NCBI GenBank assembly: GCA_046351595.1
Contig: JAXLYE010000009.1
Span: forward strand, 372,001 to 436,000
Direction of reading: 5' to 3'
Length of the DNA: 64,000 nt
Source of the DNA: JAXLYE01 sp046351595
GTDB taxonomy: Bacteria > Myxococcota_A > Polyangia > Palsa-1104 > JAEUJZ01
Part shown: positions 57,591 through 64,000 of the stretch, in pieces
How positions within the stretch are numbered: position 1 is the stretch's first letter
How the letters are laid out: each line of letters opens with the position of its first letter
The notes under the pieces: model-generated
What the model saw: only the letters and a program-made list of their open reading frames with translations
Told to the model about the DNA's origin: nothing
Database searches by the model: none
Program-made: the position numbers and the translations under genes

Positions 57591-59447
57591 ATGCGCGACG
57601 AACTGCGGCAGCGGAAGTCCTTTCGGTGGGCCCGCGCGGCTTTGCTCCTCCTCGGCTCGATCTCGGTCGGGACCTGCGCCGGTGCCCGTGACGATAACCA
57701 GTCGGGTGATCCCACGAACGGCGGGACGAACAACCCGGACTCGCCCAACCAGCCCGCCGGCACGCTGACCCTCACGCCCGCCGACGCGGTGGTCGCGGTC
57801 GACGGCAAAAAGGGCTTCGATCTGCAGTTCCACGCCGTCAACAAGCGCGGCGAAGACGTCACTGCGCAGGCGGTCTTCAGCGTCGACGATGACCGGCTCG
57901 GCTACTTCGAGGGCGCGACCTTCCACGGTCGGCCTGGGCAGCTCGGCAAGACGCCGGTGCGCGCGCGCGCCGGTCAGGACGGCGGCTCGACTTCGCTGAC
58001 GATGCGGCTGGAGACGATCATCATCGCGCCCGGCGCGCCGCCCGACGCCCCGACGAAGTTCGGCGGCGCGGCCAACGCCAAGCGCGCGCCCGAGATCGCG
58101 TACCCGCCGCCCGGCGCGCTGGTGCCGCCCAACATCAACGAGATCGACATTCAGTTCCGCCCCAAGGAGGCGTCGCTGTTCGAGATCTCGATCAGCGGCA
58201 ACACCACCGACCTGAAGATCTACACGCCGTGCCAGAAGGTCGGTGACGGCTGCGCCTTCAGCCCCGACGAAGCGACGATGAAGCTCTTGGCGCAGACCGG
58301 CCGCGGGCAGGAGCTCGAGCTCAAGATCCGCGGCTCGTCCACAGACGGCGGCGGCGTCGGCACCTCGGCCCCGCAGGCGCTGCGCTTCAGCGAGAACGAC
58401 ATGAAGGGCGGCATCTACTACTGGGCCGCTTCCGTCGGTGGCATCGCGCGCTACGACTTCGGTCTGCGCGGCAAGACGCCCGAGTCCTACTACGACCCGT
58501 TCCGGGCCGGGGCCATCTGCGCCGGCTGCCACGCGCTGTCGCGCAACGGCAAGCGCATCGCCGTCGGCCTCAACATCCCGGGCCCGGCGGCGATGCGTGC
58601 GCTCGACACCGGCTCGCGCAGCAAGCTGTTCGAGGTCGGCCCGGGCGTCATCGCCGGCTCGAACTTCCAGGCCTTCAGCCCCGAGGGCAAGTGGCTGGTC
58701 ACCACCGAGAACGGCGGCCTGACGCTGCGCGACGGCACCAGCGGTATGCTGAGCAGCCCGCAGCCCGCGGTTTCGCAGGCGACCATGCCGGACTTCTCGC
58801 CCGACGGGAAGACCATCGTCTACGTCAAGAACTCGCAGCTGTGCATCCCGCCGCTGTGCCCGAACCTGTCGGCGACCGCGGGCTCGCTGTTCACCGTCGA
58901 CTTCCTGGGCGACAAGGGCTTCGGCACGCCCAAGCAGCTCGTCGCTTCGGCCGGCGAGAACAACTACTACCCGTCGATCTCGCCCGATGGGAAGTTCGTC
59001 GTCTTCAACCGCTCGAACGGGGCCGACTCGTATGACGCCTCGGACGCGCGCGTCATGGTCGTCCCGCTCGGCGGCGGCAACGCCTTCGATCTGGCGTCGG
59101 CGAACGTCGAGATCGGGAACTCGTGGCCGAAGTGGAGCCCGTTCCAGCACCGCTTCAAGGGCCAGACGATCATGTGGCTGACGTTCTCCAGCCGCCGCCT
59201 GTACGGCCTGCGCCCGACGCCGGCCGCGCAGCTGTGGATGATCCCCGTCGACGCCGCGAAGCTCGAGAAGGGGATGGACTCCAGCTACCCGCCGATCCGG
59301 CTGCCGTTCCAGGACCTCAACACCGGCAACCACATCGCGCAGTGGGTCGAGGAGATCGACCGCGCCAAGTGCTCGGTGATGGACATGACCGGCTGCGGCC
59401 CCAACGAGGTCTGCATGGACGGCGTCTGCAAGCCCGACATCCGCTAG
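57591..59447 (+). CDS. PD40 propeller lipoprotein with a single c-haem motif
   Basis: A 618-aa exported protein. A signal with lipobox-like SVGTC (Cys about 29) precedes an acidic stretch, a big-domain-like segment (40-150), then PD40 repeats (FSPDGKTIVYVKNS, ISPDGKFVVFNRS). One CAGCH site lies near residue 309 in an otherwise non-haem propeller, with GGIYYWAAS before it. It ends in a Cys-rich EGF-like tail (CGPNEVCMDGVCKPDIR). It may bind haem or use the cysteines structurally. GGAGG before the ATG. Confidence 0.82.
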   Translation: MRDELRQRKSFRWARAALLLLGSISVGTCAGARDDNQSGDPTNGGTNNPDSPNQPAGTLTLTPADAVVAVDGKKGFDLQFHAVNKRGEDVTAQAVFSVDDDRLGYFEGATFHGRPGQLGKTPVRARAGQDGGSTSLTMRLETIIIAPGAPPDAPTKFGGAANAKRAPEIAYPPPGALVPPNINEIDIQFRPKEASLFEISISGNTTDLKIYTPCQKVGDGCAFSPDEATMKLLAQTGRGQELELKIRGSSTDGGGVGTSAPQALRFSENDMKGGIYYWAASVGGIARYDFGLRGKTPESYYDPFRAGAICAGCHALSRNGKRIAVGLNIPGPAAMRALDTGSRSKLFEVGPGVIAGSNFQAFSPEGKWLVTTENGGLTLRDGTSGMLSSPQPAVSQATMPDFSPDGKTIVYVKNSQLCIPPLCPNLSATAGSLFTVDFLGDKGFGTPKQLVASAGENNYYPSISPDGKFVVFNRSNGADSYDASDARVMVVPLGGGNAFDLASANVEIGNSWPKWSPFQHRFKGQTIMWLTFSSRRLYGLRPTPAAQLWMIPVDAAKLEKGMDSSYPPIRLPFQDLNTGNHIAQWVEEIDRAKCSVMDMTGCGPNEVCMDGVCKPDIR

Positions 59448-59468
59448 CGCCGCCGCCGCGAGCCGCCC

Positions 59469-60062
59469 TCAGTCCAGCCCCACCATCCCGTCGGCCAGCA
59501 CGACCTCCTTGCCGCCGACGATCTGCACGACGCGGATGCGGTAGTTGTGCGTGGCGTGGAAGCCGTCCTCCGGGCTCAGCGCCAGCCGCGCCGACAGGCG
59601 GTCGCCGGCCGAGACCGGTGCCTGCCACAGCGCCGCCACCTCGCGCGTGCTGACCGCGTGCTGATCGCTCGCATCGTATAAGAGGAACAGGGTGTTGCCG
59701 GGCAGCGCGGCGCTGCGCAGGTGGGCGTCGACCTGGATCGTCCACGGCGACGAGTCGACACGCGACCGGCCCGCCCGCGCCGGATCCGTGACCCGCATGA
59801 AGCGCGGCACGTCCGCCACCGCGGCGTGTCGTCCCGCCGACGCCATCGCCGGCGAGGCCGCGGCCACCGTCGACGGAGCTCCCGGCTTGATGCACAGCGC
59901 GCCGCGCGGCTCGCAGCTCACCCGGCTCGCGTCGCCCCCGCTGCTCAGGATCTCCAGGCGCGTCGGTTCATCGTATGCGTCACCAGGGGCGGCCTGCGCC
60001 GTACCGGGAGTGAGCCACGCTGACCACACCATCATCGACAGTGCCGCCAACATCGTCTTCAT
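59469..60062 (-). CDS. Secreted protein of unknown function, immunoglobulin-like fold possible
   Basis: A 197-aa protein with signal peptide (cleavage near TAQAA, residue 24). Mature part has two cysteines (SCEPRGALC) and a beta-rich C-terminal half (WTIQVDAHLRSAALPGNTLF, FHATHNYRIRVVQIVGGKEV), like a small beta-sandwich. No family recognised. GGAGG with 6-nt spacing precedes the ATG. Confidence 0.72.
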   Translation of the reverse strand: MKTMLAALSMMVWSAWLTPGTAQAAPGDAYDEPTRLEILSSGGDASRVSCEPRGALCIKPGAPSTVAAASPAMASAGRHAAVADVPRFMRVTDPARAGRSRVDSSPWTIQVDAHLRSAALPGNTLFLLYDASDQHAVSTREVAALWQAPVSAGDRLSARLALSPEDGFHATHNYRIRVVQIVGGKEVVLADGMVGLD

Positions 60063-60157
60063 GGCTGCCTCCTACGTGGATCGAACGACTCGTGCGATCC
60101 TTGCAATCCGCTCAGCATCTTCTGTTGAGCTCAGAGCTCTGCTATGTATATTTTCCA

Positions 60158-60181
60158 GTTAAGGCAGGATTCGGCCTTAAC
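60158..60181. promoter_or_regulatory. Perfect dyad GTTAAGGC-N8-GCCTTAAC
   Basis: An 8-bp perfect inverted repeat with an 8-nt spacer, about 100 bp upstream of the secreted-protein gene start (minus strand). Size suits a dimeric regulator operator; no T-run follows for a terminator. Confidence 0.45.
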
Positions 60182-60406
60182 AGACACCTGTTCATTGGCA
60201 CATAAAACAGGCTGAGGCAGCCCAGCAGAGCTGTGTGGGTCTGCCTCGGAGATCCCCCGATTGCGGAAGCGGCTACACCGCTGCCCGACCCGCGCTCTGA
60301 GCGATAGCATCGTTCAGAGGCGAGGAGCCGGGCAGCGCTTCAACCCCTTCGACGTCTTTACCGTTGAGGAGGTCCCGCTGTGTCTCCATGTAGCATGGAT
60401 CGCGAT

Positions 60407-60432
60407 CGCAATTTGGCAAACAAAAAATTGCG
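60407..60432. terminator. CGCAATTT-N10-AAATTGCG hairpin
   Basis: An 8-bp perfect stem in AT-rich DNA inside the long gap. It may be a terminator or an operator; the strand is not certain. Confidence 0.35.
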
Positions 60433-60746
60433 GCCTAACGGGCAGCCGTGACCCCGATCTCAGCGGGCAGCTCATCCCATGGCCCAGCAGACGGACTGAC
60501 GTTTAATGACCTCGGGAAAGTAGGTTAGTGGAGAATCTGCAGGATCTGCATGATTGCTACTTAACCGCCCGGCATCCATTCGGCGCCGGCGGCCCCGCGC
60601 GCCTGCGACGGCACCTGAATCAAGCAGACAGCCTGCCGGTGACGGGGGGATCAGGCGGGGCAGGGCCGCGCGCGCACCGCCCGACGAGCGCACCGTGCCG
60701 ACGGTGGCGCGTGACATTGGCGGCGATTCCGGATAGCGTGGGACGC

Positions 60747-61397
60747 ATGCGCTCCCCGCTGCGCCGCTGGCTCTCCACCTCCCTCCGCAGGCCCACTCAC
60801 CGGGGCCTGCCCGGAACCAACGTCAACGTCGGCTCCGGCTCCGGCCTCGCCGCCCGCCGGCTGCTGGTCGGCTCGCTGCTCGGGCTCGTGAGTGCGACCG
60901 GTGCGTGCTCGAACAGCGACGAGGTGATGCTGCCGGCCGAGTACATGAGCATCACCTACACCATCGACACGCCGCCGGGCAGCGGCAGCGCGGGCAAGCG
61001 CATCATCCTGCCCATCTCGCCCGGCACCTGCGACCGCACGCTCCAGCAGATCAAGGTCCTGTTCAGCGGCAGCGGCGCCGCGGCCCAGTTCACCCTGCGC
61101 GGCGCCGCCACGTCGCCGTACCAGGCCTCGCTCGGCGCCTCGGCGGTGACCAAGGGCACCTCGCAGGTCGACCTCAGCCTGCCGCTCTCGTACGACGTGA
61201 TGGGCAACGGTCAGAGCCCGGTGAACTTCACGACCTCCGACACGACGCAGGACCTGACGTGCACCATCAGCCTCAACGTGGCCGACCCGTACTCGAACTT
61301 CAGCGGCGAGCTGATGTGCCAGAGCGGCAGCAACGCGCAGCTGCGCAAGCTCTCGCTCTTCGGTACGTTCAAGGCTGCGCCCTGTCCGATGCAGTAG
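60747..61397 (+). CDS. Small lipoprotein, unknown function
   Basis: A 216-aa protein. A long polar N-terminus precedes a signal with lipobox SATGAC (Cys about 55), so the real start may be internal. The mature part is Ser/Thr/Gly-rich, beta-type, with FSGSGAAAQFTLRGAATSPY and closing Cys (CSNSDEV, CDRT, CTISL, CQSG, CPMQ), perhaps forming disulfides. No family recognised. The next gene starts 9 bp after its stop, so both may be co-transcribed. Confidence 0.68.
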   Translation: MRSPLRRWLSTSLRRPTHRGLPGTNVNVGSGSGLAARRLLVGSLLGLVSATGACSNSDEVMLPAEYMSITYTIDTPPGSGSAGKRIILPISPGTCDRTLQQIKVLFSGSGAAAQFTLRGAATSPYQASLGASAVTKGTSQVDLSLPLSYDVMGNGQSPVNFTTSDTTQDLTCTISLNVADPYSNFSGELMCQSGSNAQLRKLSLFGTFKAAPCPMQ

Positions 61398-61406
61398 GAG
61401 CCCCCC

Positions 61407-62255
61407 ATGTCTTTGTCCTCGACGAGTGATCACGCCTCCGATGCTGCCTCCGGCGATCCCAAGGACCGCCGCTCCTTCCGCCTGCCGCTGCTCGAGGGCG
61501 GCTTCGGCCTGGCCGGCGAGCGCAAGGCGATCGCGCTCTTGTGCCTGGCCTTCTACATGGCCTTCTACTGGCTGCTGTCGCTGATCCTGTACAACGCGCC
61601 GCCCGACGAGCCGCAGCTGCGCGCCTGGTGGGCGTGCTTCGCCGCGCTCGGCGGCGTCTACGGGATCGCGTTCTTCGCCCTGGGCGCCGACTGGTTCTGG
61701 GCGCGCTGGTTCGCGGTCGGCCTGGGCTACTCGGGCCTGACCGTCGCCGGCTGGGGCATGGTGCAGATGCGCGCGATCGAGCCGGTCCTGTTGTTCTACG
61801 GCGCCACCCACGGCGCCATCGCGCTCATGCTGCAGGGGCAGCGCCTGATCCAGCGCTTCGAGGGCCGCCAGGACTGGCGCGAGCGCCTCGGCCTCGACGA
61901 GCACGGGGTCGAGCGGGTGCGCAACACCGTGACCCGCGCCGCCGCCGGTCTGCCGACGCTGATCCTCATCGCGCTGGCGCCGCGCGAGGGCGCCGAGGGC
62001 CTGCTGGTCCTCGCCGGCCTGGGCCTGCTCGGCGTGCTGTGGGCGCGCACCTGGGGCGTGTTGTTGCTGATGGGCGTGGTCGCCGGCCTGCCGCTGGCCA
62101 TCTGGCACAGCCACGTCGGCACGCTGTCCGCGCCGCACGCGCTGCTTACCGCCGGAAACCTGCACCAGCTCGCGGTCCTGAGCTTCGGCTTCCTGCTCGC
62201 CGCCACCGTGCCGTACACGCGGCCGGTGCTGTCCTTCCTCTCTCGCCGTCGCTGA
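61407..62255 (+). CDS. Integral membrane protein, unknown function
   Basis: A 282-aa protein with about eight hydrophobic segments: e.g. IALLCLAFYMAFYWLLSLIL, WWACFAALGGVYGIAFFALG and VLSFGFLLAATVPY. A conserved-looking charged loop with QRFEGRQDWRERLGL lies in the middle. No family recognised. The ATG at 61407 has GGAG upstream; the EamA gene starts 3 bp beyond its stop, so an operon of three genes is likely. Confidence 0.75.
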   Translation: MSLSSTSDHASDAASGDPKDRRSFRLPLLEGGFGLAGERKAIALLCLAFYMAFYWLLSLILYNAPPDEPQLRAWWACFAALGGVYGIAFFALGADWFWARWFAVGLGYSGLTVAGWGMVQMRAIEPVLLFYGATHGAIALMLQGQRLIQRFEGRQDWRERLGLDEHGVERVRNTVTRAAAGLPTLILIALAPREGAEGLLVLAGLGLLGVLWARTWGVLLLMGVVAGLPLAIWHSHVGTLSAPHALLTAGNLHQLAVLSFGFLLAATVPYTRPVLSFLSRRR

Positions 62256-62258
62256 TCC

Positions 62259-63212
62259 GTGTCATCGTCCGGAGCGCGCTCCGGCCGCAGCCTGGGCATG
62301 CTCCTGGTGCTGGCGGCCGCCGTGTGCTGGAGCCTGAGCGGCGTCGGCATCAAGCAGGTGCCGGCCGGGGCCCTGGCGATCACCGGCTTGCGCGCGCTGT
62401 TCGCGACGCCGGTGTTCCTGGGCGTGCTGGCTTGGCGCGCGCGGCCCTTCGGCTTGAAGCCGGTGCTGCGCTTCCTGCTCGCGCAGCGCGAGGTGTGGCT
62501 GGTCGCGCTGTGTTACGCCTGGACCGTCAGCTCGTTCGTCGCCGCGAACCAGCTGACGACCGCGGCGAACGCCATCCTGCTGCAGTACACGGCGCCGATC
62601 TACGTCGTGCTGCTCTCGTGGCCGCTCCTCGGCGAGCGCGTGCGCCCGGCCGATGTCGTCGCGGTGCTCGGCTGCGTCGCCGGGGTGCTGGCGCTGTTCC
62701 TCGATCGGCTGACGCCGGCCGGCATCGTCGGCAACCTGGTGGCCATGGGCTCGGGCGCCGGGCTCGGGCTGGTGCCGCTCCTTTTGCGCCGCGCCGAGCG
62801 GCCGCAGCCCGGCGACAGCGCGCACGAGCACCTGGAGCTGCGACCGCTGGCGGGCGGCGCGGCGCTGCTGTTGGGCAATACGCTGACCGTGGTGATCGGG
62901 CTGCCCTGGGCCCTGGGCGCGCTCGCCTCGTCGCTGCCGCCCGCGAGCTGGGCGGTGCTGGTGGGCCTCGGCACCGTGCAGATCGGCGCGGCGTACCTGT
63001 TCTACGCGGCCGGCGTGCGGCGGCTGCGCGCCATCGAGTGTTTGATGGTTTCGAGCCTGGAGCCGATCCTCAACCCGGTCTGGGTGGCGCTGGCCACGGG
63101 CGAGCGCCCCGGCCGCCCGGCCCTCGTCGGCGGCGCATTGATCGTGCTGTCGGTCGTGGGGCACGGCGTCTTCGTCGAGCTCGCGCGGCGCCGCCCGGCG
63201 ACGGCCGGGTAG
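62259..63212 (+). CDS. EamA/DMT-family transporter
   Basis: A 317-aa transporter with ten hydrophobic segments in the two EamA halves. The N-terminal repeat opens MLLVLAAAVCWSLSGVGIKQ and includes TAANAILLQYTAPIYVVLLS; the C-terminal repeat includes LVGLGTVQIGAAYLFYAAGV and CLMVSSLEPILNPVWVALATG, classic DMT signatures. Exports or imports small metabolites; substrate unknown. The GTG at 62259 is used because it closely follows the upstream stop; an internal ATG at 62298 is possible. Confidence 0.88.
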   Translation: MSSSGARSGRSLGMLLVLAAAVCWSLSGVGIKQVPAGALAITGLRALFATPVFLGVLAWRARPFGLKPVLRFLLAQREVWLVALCYAWTVSSFVAANQLTTAANAILLQYTAPIYVVLLSWPLLGERVRPADVVAVLGCVAGVLALFLDRLTPAGIVGNLVAMGSGAGLGLVPLLLRRAERPQPGDSAHEHLELRPLAGGAALLLGNTLTVVIGLPWALGALASSLPPASWAVLVGLGTVQIGAAYLFYAAGVRRLRAIECLMVSSLEPILNPVWVALATGERPGRPALVGGALIVLSVVGHGVFVELARRRPATAG

Positions 63213-63351
63213 CGGTCCGCGCGCGCACAAAGTGGCGGCGGTCAGGGGGCCGTGGGACACTTTTCGACGTGTGCGTGGCCTGACCGCGCCGCGCGGACCG
63301 AGTATCTTCTGCAGGTCTTTTGCCGACGGATCGCGACTAGGAGGCTGCGCT

Positions 63352-64000
63352 TTGGGTCTCGGGCAATATGTCTTCCCTCGCTACGCAGTGCACATCGCCA
63401 GCGGCTCCGCCGTCCCCATCGAGCGGCTGCAGGCCCGCTGCTTCTGGTACCCGGCGCTCAGCCTCGACGGACGCATGGTCTCGGGCCACGTCCTGTACAT
63501 CTCGCAGAAGCTGCAGGACGCCGTCGAGGTCTCGCTCGGCCTGCACGCCACCTGGGACTGGAACGCCGAGGGCGAGGTCGAGGGCGGCAGCGACGACGTG
63601 GTGCACCGCCTCGCGGCGCCGATCCGCGCCTCGTCGCACGCGTCGGTGCCGCAGCTTATCCGCGCGGTGCTCGAGCACAGCAAGCAGGCGCTGCCCCCGG
63701 GCAAGCGCCGCCTGCTGCAGCCGCTCGCCGCGCTGGCCCCGGGCGACATCCTGGCCAGCCTCGAGGACATCCTGCACAAGAGCGGCCTGCACATCCTGGT
63801 GCCGCTGTACATCGGCAACGCCTACCAGCTGTTCACCGACGCCACCGAGGCGCTGATGCCGGTGTCGCCGCTGAACCTCAAGCGCACGCCGCGGCTGTGT
63901 TTCGTGCTGCTGTCGACGGACGGGCTGAAGAACGAGAAGCGCGACAGCCCGTGGCTGCGCCAGGCCGCCGAGCTCATGGCGCTGCCGGTCAACGTCGTGC
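63352..64000 (+). CDS. Unidentified protein, 3' end beyond the window
   Basis: The TTG at 63352 follows AGGAGG with 7-nt spacing. The frame is open to the edge, giving 216 visible residues starting LGLGQYVFPRYAVHIASG and including RCFWYPALSLDGRMVSGHV, LHATWDWNAEGEVEGGSDD, and a helical KQALPPGKRRLLQPLAALAP. It has mixed alpha/beta character with no signal peptide. No family recognised. Confidence 0.6.
   Translation, partial: MGLGQYVFPRYAVHIASGSAVPIERLQARCFWYPALSLDGRMVSGHVLYISQKLQDAVEVSLGLHATWDWNAEGEVEGGSDDVVHRLAAPIRASSHASVPQLIRAVLEHSKQALPPGKRRLLQPLAALAPGDILASLEDILHKSGLHILVPLYIGNAYQLFTDATEALMPVSPLNLKRTPRLCFVLLSTDGLKNEKRDSPWLRQAAELMALPVNVV

Larger units (their letters stand above)
60063..60746. 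other. Long intergenic region with two dyads and lower GC
   Basis: 684 bp without a convincing gene. It contains two perfect dyads (listed separately) and a local drop in GC from about 60080 to 60260 and again near 60400-60430. Short open frames here have no family motif and no ribosome site. Confidence 0.5.

Noticed and set aside
60300..60350. tRNA-like string around a ttcaacccc motif in the long gap
   Set aside because: No acceptor stem or cloverleaf pairing could be traced.

Overview
The window is 64 kb of very GC-rich DNA, densely coding on both strands, with mostly short transcription units. The gene content points to a Myxococcota-type (delta-proteobacterial) genome: a large Ser/Thr kinase fused to an nSTAND NTPase and WD40 repeats, FHA-domain proteins, an FHA-type sigma-54 activator, an AgmX/PglI-like zinc-ribbon protein, many secreted beta-propeller and c-haem lipoproteins, and a plant-type glutamate-cysteine ligase. 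This lineage call is inference from gene families; no rRNA or other marker gene is in view. I saw no rRNA, tRNA, CRISPR array, transposase, integrase or phage gene, so this looks like chromosomal core and lineage-specific DNA rather than an island.

Layout. 1-5.3 kb: ECF sigma factor (cut by the edge), ABC-F ATPase, then an RmlD-like reductase with a GT2 glycosyltransferase (sugar-nucleotide/surface glycan). 5.3-8.8 kb: FIST sensor protein, an internally preserved but truncated CheB fragment, a stand-alone receiver, and a GNAT enzyme. 8.9-12.5 kb: minus-strand operon of a PD40/TolB-like protein, exopolyphosphatase and a small membrane protein, joined by 4-nt overlaps. 12.5-24.5 kb: mixed metabolism and envelope genes (SSS symporter, TrmO, aminotransferase, metallophosphoesterase, sulfatase, HEAT-repeat lipoprotein, paraoxonase-like arylesterase) plus a creatininase remnant. 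24.9-29.3 kb: dihaem lipoprotein, CsbD stress protein, ceramidase-superfamily membrane protein. 29.6-33.4 kb: double-FHA protein, FAD amine-oxidase-like enzyme, ArsA-like ATPase. 33.5-41.2 kb: a signalling block on the minus strand: PPP-like phosphatase, the 1584-aa membrane kinase/nSTAND/WD40 protein, the FHA/sigma-54 activator and a secreted NTF2-like protein. 41.4-43.9 kb: a 600-aa methyltransferase with a duplicated N-terminal domain, and UbiE/MenG. 44.0-46.3 kb: acyl-CoA dehydrogenase plus APH-type kinase (4-hydroxyacyl-CoA pathway type). 46.4-52.1 kb: metzincin-like lipoprotein, double receiver protein, AgmX/PglI-like protein, outer-membrane barrel. 52.2-57.5 kb: CBS protein, PH-like membrane protein, patatin, glutamate-cysteine ligase, PP2C phosphatase. 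57.6-64 kb: haem-motif PD40 lipoprotein, secreted proteins, membrane proteins, EamA transporter, and an unidentified gene running off the end.

Two themes recur. First, Ser/Thr phosphorylation: one kinase, two kinds of phosphatase and two FHA proteins lie within 28 kb, and the phosphatase-kinase-FHA activator block at 34.1-41.2 kb looks like a complete signalling module. Second, about ten genes lack a Shine-Dalgarno sequence but carry a -10-like hexamer ending 6-8 nt before the start codon, which predicts leaderless mRNAs; other genes have ordinary GGAGG sites. Short in-frame and intergenic tandem repeats (6-15 nt units) are also unusually frequent.
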